From: Erysipelotrichaceae bacterium
GTDB lineage: Bacteria; Bacillota_I; Bacilli_A; Erysipelotrichales; Coprobacillaceae
Assembly (NCBI GenBank): GCA_021201315.1
Contig: JAJQFG010000013.1
Span: 1 to 64,000 of the forward strand
Reading direction: 5' to 3'
Length of the DNA stretch: 64,000 nt
The translations under genes were made by a program, and so were the position numbers. The first letter of the stretch is position 1. Every line of letters starts with the position of its first letter. Shown here in pieces: positions 25,982 through 35,200 of the stretch. Under the pieces are notes generated by a model. It saw nothing but the letters and a program-made list of their open reading frames with translations, was not told the origin of the DNA and ran no database searches.

Positions 25982-26541
25982 TAAAAATAACGACTCCTTT
26001 TACCAGTCAGGATGCTTTAAAACTAAAAGCTGGTGATCAAGTTTTGATTAGTGGTGTTATCTATACGGGTAGAGATGCTGCTCATAAACGCTTGATTCAA
26101 TTAATCAAAGATAATCAACCATTACCATTTGATGTTAAAGATCAAATCATTTATTATGTTGGACCAACCCCAGCCAAACCAGGACATGTTTTTGGTAGTG
26201 GTGGACCAACAACATCAGGAAGAATGGATGCTTATGCTCCAGAACTTCTAAAATTAGGCTTACGTGGTATGATTGGTAAAGGTTATAGAAATGATAATGT
26301 CAAACAAGCAATCAAAGATTATCAAGGTATTTATTTTGGTGCAATAGGGGGTGCAGGTGCTTATATATCGCATTGTATTAAAGAATGTGAAGTGATTGCT
26401 TTTGAGGATTTAGGAACAGAAGCAATACGTCGTTTATATGTAGAAGATTTACCAGTAACGGTATTAATAGATTGTCAGGGAAACGATTTATATGAATTGG
26501 GACAAATTCAATACTTAAAGGAGCACAACTATGGCAATTAG
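25978..26541 (+). CDS. Class I fumarate hydratase-type, beta subunit
   Basis: The C-terminal-type subunit (TtdB/FumA C-terminal domain) of the same hydro-lyase, 187 residues. Diagnostic segments are DQVLISGVIYTGRDAAHKRL, YYVGPTPAKPGHVFGSGGPT and YFGAIGGAGAYISHCIK, which shape the substrate pocket. The 4-base overlap with the alpha gene implies equal production of the two chains. The next regulator gene overlaps it by 11 bases, so the enzyme and regulator share a transcript. Confidence 0.92.
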   Translation: MIKITTPFTSQDALKLKAGDQVLISGVIYTGRDAAHKRLIQLIKDNQPLPFDVKDQIIYYVGPTPAKPGHVFGSGGPTTSGRMDAYAPELLKLGLRGMIGKGYRNDNVKQAIKDYQGIYFGAIGGAGAYISHCIKECEVIAFEDLGTEAIRRLYVEDLPVTVLIDCQGNDLYELGQIQYLKEHNYGN

Positions 26542-27355
26542 AAATTATAATGAGGTAGATATTTTGTATACATTGATGTCATTTGTTAATGTATCTTCAG
26601 TACAGGATATGTATTATACAATTGCACAAACCATTCTATCCCATTTAGACAAAATACCTGATATTAGCATTAATGATCTAGCTGATCTTTGTTACACATC
26701 ACCAGCAACCATTTCACGCTTTTGTAAAGATTTAAATTGTAAAAACTTTGTTACTTTCAAAAAAGAAATTGCGGTAGCTTTAGAACAATCTAAAAACGAA
26801 GTTCATCTGTCTACCAAAGATGAAGAAGAATGCATAAAAAATCCAGATTACTTAGTAGATAAAATGTATAACGAAGCAACAGAATCATTACAAATGGTGC
26901 AAAAAAGCATCAACATGCATGAAATTGACAAAATATGTGAAATGATATACACTGCTAAAAGTGTCCAAATGATAGGATATCAATTTAACAAAATCATATC
27001 CAATGATTTCCAAATGAAAATGCTTAAACACAGGAAAATGGTATATGCCTTTGTAGAACGTGGTGATGAAATAGGACACTTAGATATGATTAATAAAGAT
27101 ACATTAGTTATGATTATTAGTGTACGTGCAAGAGCACAGCTAATGGATGCTTTGTTAAGAAAAATAAGTGAACATCATCCAAAAATTATTTTATTAACAA
27201 TGAATAAAGAATATCATCATCATCTGATTGATTATATTTATTGTATTGATGGAACAGAAAGTAATTATACGGAATCATCATTACAAGGAACCATGAATTT
27301 TTTAAGTTTATTAAATCTTATTTATGTAAGGTACGGATTACTATATAGAAAGTAG
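26531..27355 (+). CDS. MurR/RpiR-family transcriptional regulator (2)
   Basis: A second RpiR-type regulator of 274 residues. The HTH contains ISINDLADLCYTSPATISRF (about residues 39-58), and a SIS-like domain follows (KSVQMIGYQFNKIISNDFQM, VMIISVRARAQLMDALLRKI). It differs enough from the regulator at 24247 to be an independent copy, although length and layout match. It overlaps the fumarase beta gene and is followed after 7 bases by the aldolase gene. The pair of regulators may respond to two different effectors or act as partners. Confidence 0.85.
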   Translation: MAIRNYNEVDILYTLMSFVNVSSVQDMYYTIAQTILSHLDKIPDISINDLADLCYTSPATISRFCKDLNCKNFVTFKKEIAVALEQSKNEVHLSTKDEEECIKNPDYLVDKMYNEATESLQMVQKSINMHEIDKICEMIYTAKSVQMIGYQFNKIISNDFQMKMLKHRKMVYAFVERGDEIGHLDMINKDTLVMIISVRARAQLMDALLRKISEHHPKIILLTMNKEYHHHLIDYIYCIDGTESNYTESSLQGTMNFLSLLNLIYVRYGLLYRK

Positions 27356-27362
27356 GGATAAA

Positions 27363-28379
27363 ATGTATAGTTTTTTAAATGATTATAGTGAAGGTGCGCA
27401 TCCATTGGTTATGGATGCTTTACTTGAAACTAATAAAGTTCAAAGTGTTGGTTATGGTATGGATGAATATTGTCGTAAGGCAGGTGATGCTATATATAAA
27501 AGAATTGGAACATTAGCTCCTGATATTCATTTTTTAGTTGGCGGAACACAAACAAATATGACGTTTATTTCTCATTGTTTAAAAGATTATCAAGCAGTGA
27601 TTGCCTGCGATGCAGGACATATTAATGTTCATGAAACAGGGGCTGTTGAAGCTACGGGACATAAGATTTTAACAAGAGAACATCAATATGGTAAAGTAAC
27701 AGTTGAAATGATAGAAGATATTGTTAAATGTCAAGTAGATGAACATATGGTAGAGCCAAAGATGGTTTATATTTCCCAAACAACAGAATGGGGTACTTAT
27801 TATACTTTATCAGAATTAGAAGATATCTATGCATGTTGTCAAGAGAATGATTTATATTTGTTTATGGATGGGGCTAGACTTGGTAGTGCTTTGGTTTTGG
27901 AAGGTGCACCAACAATGAAGCAAATAGCTCAAAATGTGGATGCTTTTTATATTGGTGGTACCAAGATGGGCGCTTTATTTGGTGAAGCTTTAGTGATTTG
28001 TAATGATGATTTAAAAGAAGGTTTTCGTTATCAATTAAAGAATAAAGGTGCAATGCTTGCAAAAGGTAGACTTTTAGGCGTTCAATTTTATGAATTATTA
28101 AAAGATAATCTATATGAAGAAATAGGTTTATTTGAAAATAAAATGGCTGATAAATTAAGAACTGCTTTAAAAGAAAAATATCCTTTATACTTACCTAGTA
28201 CAACTAATCAAATCTTCGTAGACTTACCTAATAATGATTTAAAAGAAATAGAAAAAGAATTCATGGTAACTCATATGAATACATTAGATAAATCACATAC
28301 AAGAATACGATTAGTTACTAGTTGGGCAACGGATGAAAAACAAGTAGATAAATTTATAGAATTAATTAATAATATTTAA
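27363..28379 (+). CDS. Threonine aldolase family (beta-eliminating lyase fold) enzyme
   Basis: A PLP-dependent fold-type I enzyme of 338 residues, most like low-specificity L-threonine aldolase (L-threonine to glycine plus acetaldehyde). The N terminus MYSFLNDYSEGAHPLVMDAL, VGGTQTNMTFISHCL (PLP phosphate loop), LFMDGARLGSAL (Asp pairing with the pyridine N) and DAFYIGGTKMGALFGEALV (Schiff-base Lys) are the family's motifs. It is the last metabolic gene of the RpiR-fumarase transcript. Other beta-eliminating or aldol substrates are possible. Confidence 0.85.
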   Translation: MYSFLNDYSEGAHPLVMDALLETNKVQSVGYGMDEYCRKAGDAIYKRIGTLAPDIHFLVGGTQTNMTFISHCLKDYQAVIACDAGHINVHETGAVEATGHKILTREHQYGKVTVEMIEDIVKCQVDEHMVEPKMVYISQTTEWGTYYTLSELEDIYACCQENDLYLFMDGARLGSALVLEGAPTMKQIAQNVDAFYIGGTKMGALFGEALVICNDDLKEGFRYQLKNKGAMLAKGRLLGVQFYELLKDNLYEEIGLFENKMADKLRTALKEKYPLYLPSTTNQIFVDLPNNDLKEIEKEFMVTHMNTLDKSHTRIRLVTSWATDEKQVDKFIELINNI

Positions 28380-28393
28380 AAGGAGCTGATATT

Positions 28394-28570
28394 ATGTCAA
28401 CAAAAAGTTTCACTAATACTATTTACATTGAACATGAAGATGTTGAAACACTTTATAAAATTATGAATGACAAGTCTACTGAAGTGAAATATCAACAAGT
28501 TTTGAACCATCAGGAGGTTAAGGGAAAAGATATTTTAGATATGTTGAGTATAAAAGAAAATGATATATAA
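28394..28570 (+). CDS. Small protein, probable antitoxin for the following GNAT protein
   Basis: A 58-residue gene. It starts at ATG 28394 with AGGAG 8 bases upstream, and runs MSTKSFTNTIYIEHEDVETL to SIKEN and a TAA stop at 28568. The first residues (FTNTIYIEHEDVETLYKIM) resemble a short strand plus helix such as a small DNA-binding or toxin-neutralising head. It overlaps the next gene by 11 bases. A small gene immediately before and overlapping a GNAT gene of this type is the normal arrangement of acetyltransferase toxin-antitoxin pairs. I cannot name its family. Confidence 0.6.
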   Translation: MSTKSFTNTIYIEHEDVETLYKIMNDKSTEVKYQQVLNHQEVKGKDILDMLSIKENDI

Positions 28571-29198
28571 AACAATTTCATTATATGATTTAATGAAGCA
28601 AAATGTTGATAAAAAATATATAATGCAAATTCTTTTGAATTTCACATGTCCTTTAAATCCTGATGTTGAAAATTTCGTTCATAACAAAGCATTTGAATTC
28701 GAAAGAGTTGGGTTGTCAAGAACTTATTTGGTTTATGCACAAATGTCATATGGAGAAACATATTTAGTTGCTATATTTTCTTTAGGACAGAGCAGTGTGG
28801 AATTAAGTAGTAGTTTAACACGCAAAGATAAAAAAATGATATTTGGTACAACATATCCAATTGGCAAGAATATAAAGACTCTTTTGATTGGTCAATTATC
28901 AAAAAATTATACAAATGGATATAATCAATATATTAATGGAAACACACTAATGAATCTGGTTTTTTCGAAAATAAAAGATGTACATTCAATATTTCCAAGT
29001 GTTGTTACACATATTGACTGTAAAGATGATATTCATTTAAGAAAATATTATGAAAAGTTTGGATTTAGATTATTTAAAGAAGCTGATGGAGATTTGATAT
29101 ATTTGTTACCTAGTAATAAAATTTATGATGCTGTTACAGAAAAGCAGACTTTATATAGTCCTATAGATGAGTATTCGATAATGATTCATTTGTCATGA
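28560..29198 (+). CDS. GNAT-family acetyltransferase, possible toxin
   Basis: A 212-residue protein with GNAT features: KNIKTLLIGQLSKNYTNGYN before an acetyl-CoA-binding helix (NGNTLMNLVFSKIKDVHSIF), and IHLRKYYEKFGFRLFKE, the conserved YYEK.GF near the end. Proteins with LLIGQL.KNY and YYEKFGF are widespread in Firmicutes and often follow a small overlapping gene. Some GNAT toxins acetylate aminoacyl-tRNA. The substrate here is not known. The 11-base overlap with the 58-residue gene supports a two-gene unit cotranscribed with the aldolase operon or from a nearby promoter. Confidence 0.7.
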   Translation: MIYKTISLYDLMKQNVDKKYIMQILLNFTCPLNPDVENFVHNKAFEFERVGLSRTYLVYAQMSYGETYLVAIFSLGQSSVELSSSLTRKDKKMIFGTTYPIGKNIKTLLIGQLSKNYTNGYNQYINGNTLMNLVFSKIKDVHSIFPSVVTHIDCKDDIHLRKYYEKFGFRLFKEADGDLIYLLPSNKIYDAVTEKQTLYSPIDEYSIMIHLS

Positions 29199-29211
29199 TG
29201 GTATAAATAAC

Positions 29212-29240
29212 TGTACAATATATATTTAATGTATTATAAT
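29212..29240 (+). promoter_or_regulatory. Promoter of the HU gene
   Basis: TGTACA (29212-29217) and TATAAT (29235-29240) with a 17-base spacer, 42 bases before the HU start codon. Confidence 0.6.
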
Positions 29241-29281
29241 ACCTATGGGGTTACCCAAATATAAAGAAAAGAGGCGTTTTT

Positions 29282-29557
29282 ATGAATAAAACAGAATTAG
29301 TAAATAAAGTAGCCAGCAGTGCTGGTATAACTAAAGTCGATGCAGAAGCAGCTATTAATGCTTTCACTGCAACAATCACAGATGCGTTAAAAGAAGGCGA
29401 CAAAGTCGTATTAAAAGGTTTTGGTACTTTTGAAGTACGTCAACGTAATGAAAGAGTAGGACGTAATCCTCAAACTGGTGAATCTGTTGTCATTCCAGCT
29501 AGTAAAACACCAGCTTTTAAAGCAAGCACAGTTTTAAAGAAAACTGTTAATGAATAG
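29282..29557 (+). CDS. hup: HU-family nucleoid protein
   Basis: A 91-residue DNA-bending protein of the HU/IHF family. The dimerisation helices (MNKTELVNKVASSAGITKVD...) are followed by GDKVVLKGFGTFEVRQRNER and the DNA-gripping beta arm VGRNPQTGESVVIPASKTPAF, ending in the usual FKASTVLKKTVNE. Length and motifs are fully typical. It has its own promoter and terminator. It compacts the chromosome and assists recombination and replication. Confidence 0.97.
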   Translation: MNKTELVNKVASSAGITKVDAEAAINAFTATITDALKEGDKVVLKGFGTFEVRQRNERVGRNPQTGESVVIPASKTPAFKASTVLKKTVNE

Positions 29558-29572
29558 TTATATTGAGATATG

Positions 29573-29598
29573 AAGAATCACGATGTGATTCTTTTTTA
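29573..29598 (+). terminator. HU terminator
   Basis: AAGAATCAC / GTGATTCTT, a 9-bp stem with GAT loop, then TTTTA. Confidence 0.85.
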
Positions 29599-29656
29599 TT
29601 GAAAATAATATAAATAACTAATTGCAAGGAAATGTTAAATATGATATATTTAAAGC

Positions 29657-29739
29657 GGAAAAAGGATATACTTTTATGGATATGGTTTTCTGGTGTCTTG
29701 TCGTTGGATGTGCAGATTGATGCGGGACCATATCTTTTT
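29657..29739 (+). ncRNA. Candidate short RNA or attenuated leader between HU and phd
   Basis: TTGCAA (29622-29627) and TATATT (29645-29650), spacer 17, predict a start near 29657. GATATGGT (29679-29686) pairs perfectly with ACCATATC (29727-29734), followed by TTTTTGTTTG. This is a terminator-like structure enclosing a 40-base G/T-rich loop whose composition differs from the AT-rich surroundings. It could be an independent small RNA of about 80 bases or a leader controlling the Phd antitoxin gene downstream. I match it to no known RNA family. Confidence 0.35.
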
Positions 29740-29781
29740 GTTTGAGCTTATGATTTAATATGCACTTAGGAGGTGAGCATT

Positions 29782-30027
29782 ATGGTTAATATGAACATTA
29801 CTAATTTTAGAAAAAATATATTTGAATTGTTAGAACAAACCATAAAATTTAATGAACCTATTAATGTTAGTACTAAATCTGGAAATGTTGTTATTCTTAG
29901 TGAGGATGATTATAATGGATTAATAGAAACATTATATATTTCTTCTTCAATGATGAAAGAAAAAATAACTGAAGGTTTAAATACATCTCTTGATGAATGT
30001 ATTTTAGAAGAAGAGGTAGAATGGTAG
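29782..30027 (+). CDS. Phd/YefM-family antitoxin, no toxin adjacent
   Basis: An 81-residue DNA-binding antitoxin. The N-terminal Phd fold (MVNMNITNFRKNIFELLEQT, INVSTKSGNVVILSEDDYNG) is followed by the toxin-binding tail (LDECILEEEVEW). The start at 29782 is preceded by TAGGAGGTGA. YefM antitoxins normally precede a RelE/YoeB or Doc toxin gene, but here a terminator (30062-30081) and the unrelated sulfhydrylase gene follow. Either the toxin was lost or the antitoxin now acts as a regulator. Confidence 0.85.
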   Translation: MVNMNITNFRKNIFELLEQTIKFNEPINVSTKSGNVVILSEDDYNGLIETLYISSSMMKEKITEGLNTSLDECILEEEVEW

Positions 30028-30061
30028 TGTATTAGCTCCATTATGAGTTTTAGAAAATATT

Positions 30062-30081
30062 AGTGCCATTGGCACTTTTTT
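30062..30081 (+). terminator. Terminator after phd
   Basis: AGTGCC / GGCACT stem with ATT loop, then TTTTT. Confidence 0.75.
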
Positions 30082-30114
30082 ATGTTACAATGATTTCCAA
30101 GGAGATGAATGAAC

Positions 30115-31386
30115 ATGAATAATTATAAATTTGATACTTTAACAATCCATGCAGGACAACAAACTGATCCTACTACAAAGGCTATAGGTGTTCCTATTAC
30201 TTTGGCTAATGCTTATACATTTGATAGTGCTGATCAGGCAAAAAATATTTTTGCTTTAGAAGAAGAAGGATATTTTTATACAAGATTATCTAATCCAACA
30301 GTGACAGTCTTACAAGATCGTATGGCCGCTTTAGATGGTGGCGTTGGAGCTGTTGCTTTTTCAAGTGGTACAGCTGCTATTATGGGACTTATTATGACAG
30401 TATGTCAATGTGGTGATGAAATAGTTGCTGCAAATAATTTATATGGTGGAACTATTGGTTCTTTATCTGGTACTATGGAAGGTATGGGATTTAAGACTAG
30501 ATTTGTTGATCCAAGAAATTTAGATGAAATTGAAAATGCTATTACGGATAAGACTAAGATTTTATTTTTTGAATCAGTTGGTAATCCTAATGGGGATATG
30601 TTTGATTTTGAAGAAGTAGCTAAGATTGCCCATAAATATCATATTTTATATGTTATTGATAATACGACTTGTACACCTTATTTGTTTAAACCATTAGAAC
30701 ATGGTGCTGATGTGGTTGTTTATTCTACTACAAAGTATATTGCTGGTCATGGTAATGTGACTGGTGGGGTTGTTGTTGATGGCGGTAAGTTTGATTGGAC
30801 AAGTGGTCGTTATCCTTTATTCACTAATCCTGATAAAGCTTATCATGATATTGTATACGCTGATATGAAAGAAAAAGCATTATGTACAAAGATGGTTGCT
30901 AAAACATTAAGAGATTTAGGTGGATGTATGTCACCATTTACAGCATATATGACTTTAATTGGTTTAGAAACATTATCATTAAGAATGAAAAAACATGTAG
31001 AAAATTCACGTGCTATCGCTAAGTTCCTTGATGAATGTGAAGATGTTACATGGGTGAGTTATGCAGAATTAGAAAATCATGAATCTCATGCTTTATGTGA
31101 AAAGTATTTCCCTAATGGATTTGGTGGTTTGTTTACATTTGGTGTAAAAGGTGGTAGTGAAGGTGGTAAAACAGTTATCAACAATATTAAGCTCTTTATC
31201 CATGCTACTAACTTTGCTGATTCACGTAGCTTATTAACACATCCTGCTTCTACAACTCATGCGCAAATGAGTGAAGAAGAAAGATTAGCAGGTGGGGTTA
31301 AACAAGAAACCATACGTATTTCTGTTGGCTTAGAAGATCCTGAAGATCTCATCAATGATTTAAAACAAGCATTTGCAAAAATATAG
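30115..31386 (+). CDS. metY: O-acetylhomoserine sulfhydrylase (aminocarboxypropyltransferase)
   Basis: A PLP enzyme of 423 residues that makes homocysteine from O-acetylhomoserine and sulfide, and can also act in cysteine synthesis; Cys/Met metabolism family. Visible segments are TLTIHAGQQTDPTTKAIGVP, YTRLSNPTVTVLQDRMAALD, VAFSSGTAAIM, and VVVYSTTKYIAGHGNVTGGV with the PLP Lys, then SLLTHPASTTHAQMS near the end. Its length fits MetY rather than the shorter cystathionine synthases. ATG 30115 is 10 bases and ATG 30109 is 4 bases after AAGGAG; the former seems more normal. No SAM riboswitch or T-box is visible upstream. Confidence 0.92.
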   Translation: MNNYKFDTLTIHAGQQTDPTTKAIGVPITLANAYTFDSADQAKNIFALEEEGYFYTRLSNPTVTVLQDRMAALDGGVGAVAFSSGTAAIMGLIMTVCQCGDEIVAANNLYGGTIGSLSGTMEGMGFKTRFVDPRNLDEIENAITDKTKILFFESVGNPNGDMFDFEEVAKIAHKYHILYVIDNTTCTPYLFKPLEHGADVVVYSTTKYIAGHGNVTGGVVVDGGKFDWTSGRYPLFTNPDKAYHDIVYADMKEKALCTKMVAKTLRDLGGCMSPFTAYMTLIGLETLSLRMKKHVENSRAIAKFLDECEDVTWVSYAELENHESHALCEKYFPNGFGGLFTFGVKGGSEGGKTVINNIKLFIHATNFADSRSLLTHPASTTHAQMSEEERLAGGVKQETIRISVGLEDPEDLINDLKQAFAKI

Positions 31387-31391
31387 AAAAT

Positions 31392-31416
31392 AAAAAGCAG
31401 ATTGAATCTGCTTTTG
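31392..31416. terminator. Bidirectional terminator between metY and pduL
   Basis: AAAAGCAGATT / AATCTGCTTTT with a 1-2 base loop and flanking A/T-runs, between convergent genes. Confidence 0.8.
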
Positions 31417-31418
31417 TT

Positions 31419-31985
31419 TTACTTAATAATTGTTCCTTCTGTTGGTCCACCAGCTGCATTTGATTCATCAGTATCAATATGCATTGCTAAAGCATAGCTA
31501 TCGCTAACACGACAAACCACATCACCAAAAATAAGTGAACGACCATCTGTTTTAACTTCAACGCTAACGATTTGCTTATCAACAATACCAAATTTTTTAG
31601 CATCAGCTTCAGTCATATGAATATGACGTTTTGCAGCAATAACACCCTTGCTAATTTCAATTTCACCAGCAGGCCCAATGATTTTACATCCACTTGTACC
31701 TTCAATATCGCCAGATTCTCTTACTAATGCAGTAACACCAATAGATCTTGCATCAGTTAATGAAACTTCTACTTGTGTTTCTTTTCTAACTGGTCCCAAA
31801 ATAGACATCTTAGTTTGACCTTTAGCGCCTACAACAGTCACTTTTTCTGCACATGCAAATTGACCAGGTTGTGAAAGATTCTTTTTATTTGTAAGTTGAT
31901 AACCTTCACCAAATAAAACATCTAAATCTGCTTGTGATAAATGCACATGTCTTGCAGAAGTTTCTACTAAAATAGTTTTTCCCAT
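31419..31985 (-). CDS. pduL: PduL-type phosphate acyltransferase
   Basis: A 188-residue zinc enzyme that interconverts acyl-CoA (acetyl- or propionyl-CoA) and acyl phosphate, the non-Pta type of phosphotransacetylase. The start at 31985 follows GAGGAGG. The two conserved zinc-histidine motifs are VETSARHVHLSQADLD near the start and VIAAKRHIHMTEADAKKF in the second half, with LGPVRKETQVEVSLTDAR and GPAGEIE between. No microcompartment genes are adjacent and there is no N-terminal encapsulation peptide, so it probably works in cytosolic acetate or propionate metabolism. Confidence 0.93.
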   Translation of the reverse strand: MGKTILVETSARHVHLSQADLDVLFGEGYQLTNKKNLSQPGQFACAEKVTVVGAKGQTKMSILGPVRKETQVEVSLTDARSIGVTALVRESGDIEGTSGCKIIGPAGEIEISKGVIAAKRHIHMTEADAKKFGIVDKQIVSVEVKTDGRSLIFGDVVCRVSDSYALAMHIDTDESNAAGGPTEGTIIK

Positions 31986-32177
31986 ATAAATCCTCCTCGT
32001 ATTATTATTAATATCATACAACTTTTTCCAATATTTTTAAAGATGTAAGATAAAAGAAATTATTATTTGATAAAATTTATTAAAATAATAAAAAATAATT
32101 TATATGAAAAAATTAATCCAAATTAAGAAAAAATGCAAAACCCTTTAAAACCAAGGATTTTGAGGCATTTTAAAGAA

Positions 32178-32207
32178 AATTATTGTTTAAAATAATAAAC
32201 AATAATT
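32178..32207. promoter_or_regulatory. Perfect inverted repeat upstream of gltB (possible operator)
   Basis: AATTATTGTTTA and TAAACAATAATT, 12-bp arms with a 6-base centre, located 30 bases upstream of the predicted gltB -35. The position suits binding by a nitrogen or carbon regulator. Confidence 0.45.
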
Positions 32208-32236
32208 TAGAAAAAACATAAAAATAAAACAAAAGC

Positions 32237-32265
32237 TTTACAAAATAAACAAAGTATAGTATCAT
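32237..32265 (+). promoter_or_regulatory. Promoter of gltBD
   Basis: TTTACA (32237-32242) and TATCAT (32260-32265) with a 17-base spacer, about 29 bases before the start codon. Confidence 0.5.
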
Positions 32266-32293
32266 AGAATCACATTTAAAGGGGGTTATGAGC

Positions 32294-35200
32294 ATGGAAG
32301 CAGAAAAAAAGAACTGTAAAGGACTATATGATCCGAGTTTTGAACATGACAATTGTGGAATTGGAGCAGTAGTCAATATTAAGGGTGTTAAGACACATTT
32401 AACAGTTTCTAATGCTTTGAAAATTGTTGAACAATTAGAGCATCGTGCTGGTAAAGATGCAAAAAGTGAGACGGGTGATGGTGTTGGTATTTTAACCCAA
32501 GTACCTTATGCTTTTTTTAAGAAAACAATTCATGAGTTTACATTGCCTAGGGAAGGACATTACGGGGTAGGAATGTTTTTCTTCCCACAGAATCAATTTC
32601 AAAGACATCAGGCAATGCGCATGTTTGAATCAATTGTGAAAAAAGAAGGCCAAACTTTTTTAGGGTGGCGTGAAGTACCTACAACACCAGATGTTTTAGG
32701 TAGCAAGGCCTTGAGTGCTATGCCTTGTATTATGCAAGGATTTATTAAAAAACCAATGGGGGTTAATGTTGGTTTGGATTTTGATCGTCAATTATATGTT
32801 GTAAGAAGAATATTTGAACAAAGTAATGAAGAGGATACATATGTTTGTTCATTGTCTTCACGTACAATTGTTTATAAAGGAATGTTTTTAGTAGGTCAGT
32901 TACGTAATTTCTTTAATGATTTACAGGATGAAGATTATAAGAGCGCGATTGCGATAGTGCATTCTCGTTTCTCTACGAATACAATGCCTTCTTGGCAAAG
33001 AGCTCATCCAAATCGTTTGATTGTTCACAATGGTGAAATTAATACGATTCGTGGTAATGCCAACAATATGTTATGTCGTGAAGAAATTATGCAATCTGAT
33101 GTATTGGATATGGATAAGGTTTTCCCAGTTATTAGTGCTAGTGGTTCTGATTCAGCTATGCTGGATAATACTTTGGAATTTTTAATGATGGCTGGTATGG
33201 ATTTACCAAGAGCTGTGATGTTATGTATTCCTGAACCTTGGGAAAATAATGAAAGCATGTCTAAATTAAAGCGAGATTTCTATGCTTATAATTCAACCAT
33301 GACGGAACCATGGGATGGTCCTGCCTCTATTTTATTTAGTGATGGTGAGATTATGGGGGCTGTTTTGGATAGAAATGGTTTACGTCCATCACGTTATTAT
33401 ATTACTAAAGATGATTATCTTATTTTATCAAGTGAAGTAGGATCTTTAGATATTCCTGATGAGGATATTGTGGTTAAGGATCGTTTACGTCCAGGTAAGA
33501 TGTTATTAGTAGATACTAAAAAAGGTGAATTGATTAAAGATGAGGATTTAAAGAACGAATATGCTTCTAAAGAACCTTATGGTGAATGGTTGGATAGTCA
33601 ATTGATTCAATTACAGGATATTAAAATACCTAATCAAAAAGTCACTTTATATCAGGGTGAAGAATTAGTAAGATTACAAAAAGTATATGGATATGGTTAT
33701 GAAGATATTAAGGATTATATTATTCCTATGGCTTTAAATGGTACGGAACCAGTTATTGCGATGGGAAATGACGCTCCTTTAGCTGTATTATCTAAACGTC
33801 ATCAACCATTGTTTAATTATTTTAAACAACTATTTGCTCAAGTTACCAATCCACCTATTGATGCTATTCGTGAAGAAATTGTGACATCTACATCTTTATG
33901 TATTGGTACAGAGGGTAATATTTTAAAAGATGATGCCATTAATTGTAAATTATTAAAAATTAAGAATCCAATATTATCTAATACCGATATATTAAAGTTA
34001 AAAACATTGTCTAAAGAAGGTTTTAAATCAGCTACATTATCTATGTTGTATTATAAGAATACATCATTAGAAAAAGCTATTGATCGTTTGTTTGTAGAAG
34101 CTGATAAAGCTTATCATAGTGGTGCTAATATATTGATATTATCTGATAGAGGTGTTGATGATAACCATGTAGCTATTCCTTCATTACTTGCTACAGGAGC
34201 ATTAAATCAATATTTAGTAAAAACAAAGAAACGTATGAAGGTAGCGTTGATTGTTGAAAGTGGTGAACCTAGAGAGGTGCATCATTATGCAACATTGTTA
34301 GGTTATGGAGCAAGTGCTGTTAATGGTTATTTGGTACAGGATACGATTTTTGATGCAATTATGAGTGGTACTTTGGAGAAGGATTATTATGCTGCAGTAG
34401 AGGATTATAATGATGCTGTTTTACATGGTATTGTTAAGATTGCATCTAAGATGGGTATTTCTACAATTCAATCTTATCGTGGATCACAGAATTTTGAAGC
34501 GATTGGTATTAATAAAGATGTGATTGATAAGTATTTCCCTAATACTGTTAGTAGAATTGAAGGTATTTCAATTTTAGATATTCAAAATGATGTTGATTTT
34601 AGACATAGACAAGCTTATGATCCATTAGGAATGGAAATGAATCTAACGATTGATTCACAAGGTAATCATAAAGAAAGAAGTGGTAAAGAAGAACGCTTAT
34701 ATAATCCTAAAACTATTCATTTATTACAGAAATCTACAAGAACTGGAGATTATGCATTATTTAAAGAATATACACATTGTATCGATGAAGAATCAAAAGA
34801 TACAAATCTTAGAGGTTTATTAGATTTTAAATTTGATAGAAAACCTATACCTATTGAAGAAGTAGAAAGTGTTGATAGTATTGTTCAAAGATTTAAGACA
34901 GGAGCTATGTCTTATGGTTCTATTTCGCAAGAAGCACATGAAACAATGGCTATTGCAATGAATATATTAAAGGGTAAATCTAATAGTGGTGAAGGTGGCG
35001 AGGATCCTGAAAGATTTATTATTGGTAAGGATGGATCTAATCGTTGCTCTGCAATTAAACAGGTAGCATCAGGAAGATTTGGTGTAACTAGTGAATATTT
35101 ATGTTCTGCTAAAGAAATTCAAATAAAGATGGCCCAAGGTGCTAAACCAGGTGAAGGTGGACAATTACCTGCAGGTAAAGTTTATCCATGGATTGCTAAA

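Noticed and set aside
30028-30114. SAM riboswitch or T-box ahead of metY
   Set aside because: The gap is too short and holds only the phd terminator.
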